Under the pieces are notes generated by a model. That model was not told the origin of the DNA. It saw nothing but the letters and a program-made list of their open reading frames with translations, and made no database searches. The translations under genes and the position numbers were made by a program. A DNA stretch of 19,325 nucleotides. Origin: CAZAFM01 sp964484395. Lineage in GTDB: Bacteria > Campylobacterota > Campylobacteria > Campylobacterales > CAZAFM01. The stretch is from contig CAZAFM010000043.1 in NCBI GenBank assembly GCA_964484395.1, positions 1 through 19,325 of the forward strand. Direction: 5' to 3'. This document shows, piece after piece, positions 14,101-19,325 of this stretch. Position 1 is the first letter of the stretch, and each line of letters starts with the position of its first letter.

Positions 14101-15149
14101 TTACTAAAGACACAAACAAAAACTCACTTTTAAAAAACCAAAAAGCTATTTTTGAGCTATGTTTTGACCTTGCATTTATAACTGATAAAGACAACAACAT
14201 AATGGAGATAAACACCAAAGCAAGTGAGTTTTTGGGCATCAAAGAAGATGAGCTAAAAAACCAAAACATAACAAAACTACTAGATAGCAAGAAAAACACC
14301 ATAAAAGATATAGATGGTAAAGAGTATAGTGTAGAGATAAAAACCACAACTATTGACTATGATAATGAGGCTTTTAGAGTCTATAATATAAGAGATATAA
14401 CAGAAAAACTACAGATGATAAAAGACCAAGAGGAGCAAGAAGCACTCCTTATCCAGCAGTCAAAAACTGCCTCTATGGGTGAGATGATAGGAGTTATAGC
14501 TCATCAATGGAAGCAACCCATAAACACAGTCTCTCTTATAATCCAGCAACTAGGAGTAATGGTAGAGAATGACAAAGATATAGACAAAAACAAGCTTATA
14601 GAGATAGAGAGTCTAGTGATGGGGCATATAGAGTTTATGTCTCAGACTATCACAGACTTTCGAGAGTTTTTCAAGCCATCAAAAAAGAAGAGTTTTTTTA
14701 ACATAAGTGATGCTATTAGAGAGATATCAAGACTTATGAGCTTTAAGCTTAGAAAAATGGGCATAGATATAGAGATAGACAATAGAGAAAACTTCACTAT
14801 TTATGGCTACCCTAATGAGCTAAAGCACCTAATATTAAACCTCATAAACAACGCAAAAGATAGTATAGCTGAGTCACGAATAAGTGATGGTAAAGTCAAA
14901 ATCACTATAGATAGAGATGGTCAAAAAGGGATGATATATATTGAAGATAATGGAGGCGGAATACCAGAAGAACTTCTTCCTAACAAGATATTTGAACCAT
15001 ACTTCACTACAAAAGATGATAACGGAACAGGTATTGGACTATCTATTTCTAAGATGATTATTCAAAAACACCTAAATGGTGACATTAAAGCCTGCAATAA
15101 TAAATATGGTGCTACTTTTGCAATATCTCTAGATATAAAAAATGATTAG
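14097..15149 (+). CDS. Soluble PAS-domain sensor histidine kinase
   Basis: The 350-residue protein has no membrane segment. Residues 12-105 form a PAS domain (FDLAFITDKDNNIMEINTKA is its typical start, RDITEKL its end). After a short coiled coil comes the kinase: MGEMIGVIAHQWKQPIN with His136, the N-box NLINNAKDSI (248-257), DNGGGIPEELLP (284-295), FEPYFTTK (299-306) and GTGIGLSISKM (310-320). It fits the class of kinases with an HQWxQP phospho-site that is common in Campylobacterota. ATG overlaps the receiver stop by four bases, so it is the fourth gene of the LuxP operon. The PAS ligand is unknown; no heme or flavin motif is visible. Its 3' end overlaps the convergent kinase by four bases. 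Confidence 0.9.
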   Translation: MITKDTNKNSLLKNQKAIFELCFDLAFITDKDNNIMEINTKASEFLGIKEDELKNQNITKLLDSKKNTIKDIDGKEYSVEIKTTTIDYDNEAFRVYNIRDITEKLQMIKDQEEQEALLIQQSKTASMGEMIGVIAHQWKQPINTVSLIIQQLGVMVENDKDIDKNKLIEIESLVMGHIEFMSQTITDFREFFKPSKKKSFFNISDAIREISRLMSFKLRKMGIDIEIDNRENFTIYGYPNELKHLILNLINNAKDSIAESRISDGKVKITIDRDGQKGMIYIEDNGGGIPEELLPNKIFEPYFTTKDDNGTGIGLSISKMIIQKHLNGDIKACNNKYGATFAISLDIKND

Positions 15150-17134
15150 TTCACAATAGGTAGTTCTATTACAAACTCAGCACCCTTGCTGTTGTTTCTA
15201 GCAAATATCTTGCCCTCCATCCTAGTCTCTATAATACTTCGAGAAAGCTGAAGACCAATTCCTGTACCTCTATCACCCTTCGTGCTTACATAGGCCTCAA
15301 AAAGCTTATCAGGAAGAAGCTCTTCTGGTATTCCGCCTGCATTATCCATTATTTTGATAATACCGCAGTTTTTGTCACTCTCTAGCTGAACCACTATCTC
15401 TTTGTCCTCTATATTTCTCTCATTTAAAACATCTTTTGCGTTGTTTATAATATTTAAGACTGCGTGCTTTATTTCATTTGAGTAGCCTAGAGTTTTAAAC
15501 CCTTCTCCTTGTATAACAAGTCTAATATTGTGCTGTTGTATCTGCAGGTCTATTAGTTTGTGAACTTCTAGGACAGCATTTTTTGTATCAAAAATCTCTT
15601 TGTGTCTAGATGGTTTAAGAAAACTACTAAAATGCCTTATAGTATCACTCATATGCCATACTTGCACTACAAGCTTATCTAGAACATCTTGTATAATCTC
15701 CTTATCAGCCTTGTCATTTAGCTCATCTTTTATGTATTCGATGTTTAGAAGCATAACTGAGAGAGGCTGTGTGAGCTGATGCCCTATAGCTCCTACCATT
15801 TCTCCCATGGTTGCCATTTTTGAGTTTTGCATCAGTAGGTGCTCATGCTCCCTTCTTTTTGCTACCTCTTCTTTTACCTTGCTTTCTAGACTTTTGTTGA
15901 GATTTAGTAGTTTTGACTGTGTACTACTTAGCTCATATAGGGCACTCTCTAATGCTATGTTTGTCTGCTTCAACTCCTCTGCTCTAAAGAACTTTCTTAG
16001 TAGTACAAATCCAAAAAAGCTTAGACACAAAGCGATAGGAAGGTAGTTTGGACCTTGTTCCCAAGGGACAATATTCCAAGATATTAGAGTACTATAAAAC
16101 CAAAAAATAGATAAAATCATAAAACCAACAATAGATAGTTTCGCATCAACACTAGCTCTTTTGAAATACATAATAGCTACAAAAGTAAGTAGTGGCCAAG
16201 AGACAAAGTAGAAAAGATAGTCATAGTATAAGTATGTATCTGACAAAAAGTACAACCCAAGAAGTGCACCACTAAGAGAGAGAACAAGATATACAAGATG
16301 AATCTGCCATATTCTCCTAACCACACTAAAGTACCCCTTCCCTACGACACTCTCTAAAAAAGCTGCAATCCCAACAGGTAAGAAAAAGTATGAGGCAGCA
16401 TATAGATACTGACTTAACAAAGGGTAGTCAAAAAAGAGTTGGAGTGTTTTGGCGTTTAGGAGTAGGTTTAAACCTTGAGTAGTAAATAGTAACCCAAGAG
16501 ATATAATCTCAACATCCCTAAATCTACCTAAAAACGCTAAGATAAGCATAACTCCAACAAAAAGTGCAATAGTTCCACTAACTATATAGAGTAGGTCATC
16601 TTTTAGAAGTTTTTCTAATATATCACCTTTTGAGCCAAGTAGAACTTCACCCCATAGCCCTATATCAGGATAGTTTGAGAACACTCTAAAGTAGATGTAT
16701 TTAGCCCCACTATCTTCTGGGATAGATATAAGATGCCAAGGCCAGCCTTCAAAGCTACCTTTTCCCTCTTCATTAAACTTCCCAAACCCATATATCATCT
16801 TCTCATCCAAATACACCTCAGTGATAAGGTCTACACTATAAATATAAATAGATGGGTCAGGAGGTAGAATCTCAGGAAGCTGTATTCTATACCATATATT
16901 TGTTTTACCATCTCTATTTTTAGGATTACTTGGGAAGTCTATTTGTTCCCATTTGTACTTATTAGCATTTAAACTCCACTCTGGCTTTTCACCTACAAAA
17001 GGAGAATCGCCCCATCTATACTCCCAGCCTTTTTTATCAAGGTTTATAAGATTTGGCTCTGCATAAACAGAGATATGCACCACTGCTAGTAGCATGGCGA
17101 TTTTTAGAAAAACAGCACAAAATTTTATTTTCAC
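15146..17134 (-). CDS. 7TMR-DISM-type sensor histidine kinase
   Basis: The 662-residue kinase starts with a signal peptide (1-25, ending VYA). A periplasmic beta-rich domain follows (about 27-170, with WYRIQLPE and LITEVYLDEKMIYGFG), which resembles the sugar-binding-like 7TMR-DISM extracellular domains. Seven membrane segments span about 182-380, then a coiled coil (386-430). The kinase core has MGEMVGAIGHQLTQPLS with His452, NIINNAKDVL (561-570), DNAGGIPEELLP (597-608) and GTGIGLQLSRS (623-633). Start is GTG 17134, five bases after AGGAG. No receiver lies next to it on its strand. Its core is close to the kinase it overlaps, which suggests duplication. It may share the operon's receiver; that is inference. 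Confidence 0.88.
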   Translation of the reverse strand: MKIKFCAVFLKIAMLLAVVHISVYAEPNLINLDKKGWEYRWGDSPFVGEKPEWSLNANKYKWEQIDFPSNPKNRDGKTNIWYRIQLPEILPPDPSIYIYSVDLITEVYLDEKMIYGFGKFNEEGKGSFEGWPWHLISIPEDSGAKYIYFRVFSNYPDIGLWGEVLLGSKGDILEKLLKDDLLYIVSGTIALFVGVMLILAFLGRFRDVEIISLGLLFTTQGLNLLLNAKTLQLFFDYPLLSQYLYAASYFFLPVGIAAFLESVVGKGYFSVVRRIWQIHLVYLVLSLSGALLGLYFLSDTYLYYDYLFYFVSWPLLTFVAIMYFKRASVDAKLSIVGFMILSIFWFYSTLISWNIVPWEQGPNYLPIALCLSFFGFVLLRKFFRAEELKQTNIALESALYELSSTQSKLLNLNKSLESKVKEEVAKRREHEHLLMQNSKMATMGEMVGAIGHQLTQPLSVMLLNIEYIKDELNDKADKEIIQDVLDKLVVQVWHMSDTIRHFSSFLKPSRHKEIFDTKNAVLEVHKLIDLQIQQHNIRLVIQGEGFKTLGYSNEIKHAVLNIINNAKDVLNERNIEDKEIVVQLESDKNCGIIKIMDNAGGIPEELLPDKLFEAYVSTKGDRGTGIGLQLSRSIIETRMEGKIFARNNSKGAEFVIELPIVN

Positions 17135-17177
17135 CGAAGCTCCTAGCTGTAGAAAAATAGAGGATTATATTGACAGT

Positions 17178-17206
17178 ATTATAACCAATTACACCTATCT
17201 TGTCTA
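17178..17206 (-). promoter_or_regulatory. Sigma-70-type promoter of the 7TM kinase gene
   Basis: On the - strand TAGACA (17201-17206) is followed after exactly 17 bases by TATAAT (17178-17183). The start codon is about 44 bases downstream. This is one of the best promoters in the window. Confidence 0.6.
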
Positions 17207-17220
17207 GCATAACTCCATAA

Positions 17221-17226
17221 TATAAT
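17221..17226 (+). promoter_or_regulatory. Possible -10 box of the DUF3817 gene
   Basis: TATAAT at 17221-17226 faces the DUF3817 gene, divergent from the kinase promoter. It would leave a leader of about 70 bases; AAAGGAG lies just before the ATG at 17304. The -35 is weak. I see no riboswitch-like structure in the leader. Confidence 0.4.
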
Positions 17227-17303
17227 GCAACACTATTACATTGAGAAAGTAAAATAGTTATCAGATTTAGAGTGGTAAAATACTCAAATCACAAAGGAGA
17301 GTT

Positions 17304-17609
17304 ATGGAAGGAAAAATAAACAGGTTGAGAGTTGTTGCTATTTTAGAAGGTATATCATATTTGGTTTTACTCTTTATAGCTATGCCAATAAAATACATAG
17401 GCGGTGAACCAATAGTGGTCAAATATGTAGGTATGGCACATGGTGTTTTGTTTATATTGTTTATGCTTGCACTTTATGATGCATCAAGGTCAACTAGTTG
17501 GACATATAGCTTTAGAACACTAGCATTTATATCATCTCTCATACCTTTTGGTGCTTTTTGGCTTGAAGTTAAGCTTAAAAAACCAAGTCTAATACCAGCA
17601 AGGAAGTAG
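17304..17609 (+). CDS. DUF3817 family small membrane protein
   Basis: This 101-residue protein has three hydrophobic segments (about 13-33, 40-57 and 70-86). The features of DUF3817 are visible: RLRVVAILEGISYLVLLFIA near the start, MPIKYIGGEP, the conserved His in GMAHGVLFILFMLAL, and the end IPFGAFWLEVKLK. Family members are bacterial integral membrane proteins (YdzA-like) with no known function. The stop codon lies inside a hairpin that likely ends transcription. Confidence 0.85.
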   Translation: MEGKINRLRVVAILEGISYLVLLFIAMPIKYIGGEPIVVKYVGMAHGVLFILFMLALYDASRSTSWTYSFRTLAFISSLIPFGAFWLEVKLKKPSLIPARK

Positions 17610-17632
17610 AGGCGCTTCATATCGCTTCTACT
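17605..17632. terminator. Hairpin terminator between convergent genes
   Basis: AGTAGAGGCG (17605-17614) pairs along all 10 bases with CGCTTCTACT (17623-17632), with one G-T wobble and an 8-base loop. It lies between two convergent genes and overlaps the DUF3817 stop codon. The T run on the + side is weak (TATCTTTT); on the - side the stem is preceded by AAAAGATAT. It can serve both directions. Confidence 0.6.
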
Positions 17633-17645
17633 ATATCTTTTAGCT

Positions 17646-18215
17646 CTATTTCTTGTATCCTAAGAACTCATTTATAACTTCAAACTTATCTGCTATATCA
17701 CTATATCCATGATCCCCGCCTTCATCTATGATGGTGTTTGTAAAGATACTATCAGCCTCCCTATAGTCTAGAAGGTCATCTCCTTTTTTTAGCAGAGTCA
17801 AGAAGTTAGATTGTTTTATAGGGGTATTTATCTCAAAGTACTTTAGCATAGATAGGTGAGTCTCGCTCCACTCAAACTTTGAGCAGTCAAAGAAGTTTAT
17901 ACCACCATCACTTACTGAGCGCTCTAATGTTTTATATGGATATATAGATGGGTTAATAAGAACTGTTTTTAGGTCATACTTTTGAGATAGGTAGATGGAG
18001 TAGTAGCCACCTAGAGAGGAGCCAATGAGGCTTATATTTTCATCTTTTTTTAGCAGATACTCTACTAGCTGAGTTAGTGTGTCTATAGCTAGAGTTGGGG
18101 TAAAAGATAGAGATGGTGAGAGATAGTCAACACCTATAGAGTCAAAAAACTTCCTAAACTCCCCTGCTTTACTCCCAAGCCCACTTCCACCAAAACCATG
18201 AATGTATAGTATCAT
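17646..18215 (-). CDS. YqiA-like alpha/beta hydrolase (esterase)
   Basis: The 189-residue protein is a short alpha/beta hydrolase of the YqiA/UPF0227 type. It starts MILYIHGFGGSGLGSKAGEF, with the oxyanion HGFGG at 6-10. The nucleophile is Ser67 in GSSLGGYYS (65-73). Asp146 or Asp147 in KKGDDLLDY and His169 in GGDHGYSD complete the triad. VLINPSIYP (85-93) is also typical. E. coli YqiA hydrolyses short acyl esters; the natural substrate is unknown. AGGAGG (18221-18226) five bases before the ATG is an ideal ribosome site. That site overlaps the end of a broken ATPase gene on the same strand. Confidence 0.85.
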   Translation of the reverse strand: MILYIHGFGGSGLGSKAGEFRKFFDSIGVDYLSPSLSFTPTLAIDTLTQLVEYLLKKDENISLIGSSLGGYYSIYLSQKYDLKTVLINPSIYPYKTLERSVSDGGINFFDCSKFEWSETHLSMLKYFEINTPIKQSNFLTLLKKGDDLLDYREADSIFTNTIIDEGGDHGYSDIADKFEVINEFLGYKK

Positions 18216-18226
18216 TTAGTCCTCCT

Positions 18227-18372
18227 TTAGTGCAAAAACCCAAGCAACCAGAGTGGAATCTTTTTGCCACACCCCATCTCTATACCATCTTGTAAGATAT
18301 AGCCTTCATCTTTTGTTATCTGTCCAAACTCCTTGCCCTGCCCTCCTACTTCAAAAAAATACTTGACAATGC
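18227..18372 (-). pseudogene. C-terminal remnant of a DUF4143-type AAA ATPase
   Basis: On the - strand a frame with no start codon reads IVKYFFEVGGQGKEFGQI, continues with EGYILQDGIEMGCG, and ends KKIPLWLLGFLH at TAA 18227-18229. DUF4143-type ATPases end with a restriction-like fold whose last part has an E(V/I)GG(K/Q)xKxFxQI motif and closes with NKIPLWLFGFLY, as I recall. The rest of the gene (more than 300 residues) is absent: upstream the frame meets a stop and then the hairpin cluster. It is a remnant and not expressed as a whole protein. Confidence 0.5.
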
Positions 18373-18432
18373 CTTAGTGTCAGTTTGCACTGACATATTA
18401 CATCACAAAGTGTCTCTAGATTCAGACACTTT
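18363..18432. repeat. Cluster of TGTCA/TGACA inverted repeats
   Basis: Two hairpins lie side by side: TGTCAGT-ttgc-ACTGACA (18378-18395) and AAAGTGTCT-8 bases-AGACACTTT (18407-18432, perfect 9-base arms). A further TTGACA at 18363-18368 can pair with TGTCA at 18378-18382. The cluster lies between the HEPN gene and the ATPase remnant. It could end transcription of the MNT/HEPN pair, bind a regulator, or be the scar of a mobile element. The same TGTCAGT occurs at 19221-19227 in the leader of the MNT gene. Confidence 0.55.
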
Positions 18433-18451
18433 ACTATAGATGTTTTACAAA

Positions 18452-18470
18452 CCTATAGCTCTATCTTATC
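18452..18470. repeat. Left copy of the direct repeat flanking MNT/HEPN
   Basis: The 19 bases CCTATAGCTCTATCTTATC match 18 of 19 with 19271-19289. On the - strand this copy can be read DKIEL-stop like the other copy, but here it has no gene before it. See the right copy. Confidence 0.6.
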
Positions 18471-18476
18471 GCATAT

Positions 18477-18884
18477 TTATTTCTTTACTTCATCTGGGTC
18501 GATGCTTAGGATTGCACAGACACGATTATAAATCTCATCTGCAAATTCAAGAGCTTTTTTTATTTCATCTCGTGGTGGAAGCTTTCTATCTTTTGGTGGA
18601 TAAGAACCTTTGATATGATAAGTTGTTATCAACCGTAAAAGATCTTTTTCATCTTCATCAAAATCCATATAATGCAATAAGTGGCTATGAAGTTCAAGTA
18701 GATTATGTGTTTTGGGGATTTGCTTATTTTCATACGCAAGAAAAGATTTTAAAGTCACCTCAATAGAGTAATGCAAATCTATAGCGATAACATCTGTATA
18801 ATGATTTGCCTCATACAGCAACTTGCCTGAACTCAAGTGATGCCACGCTTTAGTAAGCCATTCTTTAGCTGCTGTTTCGTTCAT
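18477..18884 (-). CDS. HEPN-domain protein, likely toxin of a MNT/HEPN pair
   Basis: The 135-residue helical protein is a HEPN domain: MNETAAKEWLTKAWHHLSSG at the start, then DLHYSIEVTLKSFLAYENKQ (36-55) and IPKTHNLLELHSHLL (56-70), the classic central block. R84-x5-H90 (RLITTYH) fits the Rx4-6H motif of HEPN ribonucleases. Tyr89 and Tyr95 lie beside it; in HepT-type toxins a tyrosine here is AMPylated by the partner. The gene overlaps the MNT gene by 20 bases, so the two are translated together. HEPN proteins of such pairs cleave RNA when free. Toxicity is inferred from the family. Confidence 0.82.
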   Translation of the reverse strand: MNETAAKEWLTKAWHHLSSGKLLYEANHYTDVIAIDLHYSIEVTLKSFLAYENKQIPKTHNLLELHSHLLHYMDFDEDEKDLLRLITTYHIKGSYPPKDRKLPPRDEIKKALEFADEIYNRVCAILSIDPDEVKK

Positions 18885-19206
18885 AAAGCACTTTTCCGTT
18901 ACTTAAAATATCAATTTTATAAAAATAATCTTCCCTTTCGTTCAGATAGCTACTTGATGCTGAGAATAAGTCAAATCCTATTTTATATTTATATATCAAA
19001 TCTGTTATATGCTTACTAGCAAGCAATTCATATTCATCGAAGTTTTCAACCTTCAGGTCATCCTTTATTAAAAACAGGTCAATATCACTGTCATCATTAG
19101 GAGTGCCGTAAGCATAAGAACCAAATAAGATAACCTTGTCAGGATCAAGTGGCTTTAGTCGCTCCACAATTTCATCTTTGACTTTTTCTATATCTACAAC
19201 TGCCAT
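18865..19206 (-). CDS. MNT-type nucleotidyltransferase, likely antitoxin
   Basis: The 113-residue protein has the minimal nucleotidyltransferase motif: GS at 29-30, then ten residues, then D41-x-D43 (FGSYAYGTPNDDSDIDLFLI), with the third catalytic Asp79 in IGFDLF. Known MntA proteins of MNT/HEPN pairs silence the HEPN partner by adding AMP to a tyrosine. All three metal-binding acids are present, so it is probably active. ATG 19206 follows AGGAG by eight bases. The last 20 bases overlap the HEPN gene. Confidence 0.88.
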   Translation of the reverse strand: MAVVDIEKVKDEIVERLKPLDPDKVILFGSYAYGTPNDDSDIDLFLIKDDLKVENFDEYELLASKHITDLIYKYKIGFDLFSASSSYLNEREDYFYKIDILSNGKVLYERNSS

Positions 19207-19238
19207 AGTTGCTACTCCTCTGTCAGTCTATACGGAAT

Positions 19239-19266
19239 ATTATATCATAAGAAATGCGGGCAACAA
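19239..19266 (-). promoter_or_regulatory. Promoter of the MNT/HEPN operon
   Basis: On the - strand TTGTTG (19261-19266) is followed after 16 bases by TATAAT (19239-19244), about 33 bases before the MNT start. TGTCAGT at 19221-19227 lies in the leader and may be an operator, as it also occurs in the hairpin cluster downstream. Confidence 0.5.
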
Positions 19267-19270
19267 AAAT

Positions 19271-19289
19271 CCTATAACTCTATCTTATC
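19271..19289. repeat. Right copy of the direct repeat flanking MNT/HEPN
   Basis: CCTATAACTCTATCTTATC differs from 18452-18470 at one base. Here it encodes the last codons (DKIEL-stop) of the gene that enters from the right edge. The cassette of about 800 bases between the copies holds the MNT/HEPN pair and its promoter. Confidence 0.6.
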
Positions 19290-19325
19290 ACCACTTTTGA
19301 GTGGGAAGACTTTAAGAAGTACGAC
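19272..19325 (-). CDS. C-terminal end of an unidentified gene (partial)
   Basis: From the right edge one frame is open on the - strand and ends VVLLKVFPLKSGDKIEL at TAG 19272-19274. Only 17 residues are visible, too few to name a family. The coding call rests on the open frame, the host-like codons and the position just before the MNT promoter. Confidence 0.35.
   Translation of the reverse strand, partial: VVLLKVFPLKSGDKIEL

Noticed and set aside
14006..14347. 113-codon antisense frame across the receiver-kinase junction
   Set aside because: Low-complexity Ser/Phe/Leu-rich shadow of two well-supported genes, with no ribosome site.
1..19325. CRISPR arrays, tRNA or rRNA genes
   Set aside because: I saw no regularly spaced repeats and no tRNA- or rRNA-like stretches while reading. 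A scan with tRNAscan-SE and a CRISPR finder would settle this.

Overview
The window looks like chromosomal DNA of a Campylobacterota bacterium (formerly Epsilonproteobacteria), most likely close to Sulfurimonas. This rests on the low GC content, the heavy use of ATA, CTA and AGA codons, the short or overlapping gene junctions, and the types of protein present. The genus is an inference; no rRNA or other marker gene is in view.

Layout. (1) Bases 1-1676 are a graveyard of toxin-antitoxin (TA) genes. It holds a frameshifted RelB/RelE-type pair, an intact helix-turn-helix protein whose upstream partner is broken, a Phd/YefM antitoxin that appears fused to the last residues of a PIN-domain toxin and still has TGTACA operator boxes, and a HicA remnant that keeps its promoter and ribosome site but has lost its start codon. 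(2) Bases 1677-7386 carry housekeeping and accessory genes on the + strand: a lipoprotein serine hydrolase, a CPBP-type membrane protease, thiD, an unknown membrane protein, a NifX/NifB-C-type protein with a His/Cys-rich insert, and a large MscS channel. (3) Bases 7388-10033 on the - strand are an AlwI-family type II restriction-modification pair, probably acquired. It lies one base from the MscS gene. (4) A DUF2062 membrane protein is followed by the most interesting part, 10869-15149. This is a compact + strand operon encoding a LuxP-like autoinducer-2 binding protein, a LuxQ-like membrane histidine kinase, a single-domain receiver and a soluble PAS histidine kinase. A third kinase with a 7TMR-DISM-like sensor (15146-17134, - strand) overlaps the operon tail to tail. 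(5) Bases 17304-19325 hold a DUF3817 protein, a YqiA-like esterase, the tail of a broken DUF4143-type ATPase, a cluster of TGTCA/TGACA hairpins, and a MNT/HEPN toxin-antitoxin pair flanked by a 19-base imperfect direct repeat.

How the genes may work together. The LuxP protein keeps nearly all the residues that hold borated AI-2 in the Vibrio protein. It is followed at once by a kinase whose periplasmic part resembles the LuxQ sensor, so AI-2 perception is the best reading. Unlike Vibrio LuxQ, this kinase has no fused receiver. The signal would have to pass to the separate receiver, which has no DNA-binding domain, and perhaps on to the second kinase. No LuxU, LuxO or LuxS is in the window. 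The TA remnants, restriction pair and MNT/HEPN module mark both flanks as places of repeated gene gain and loss.
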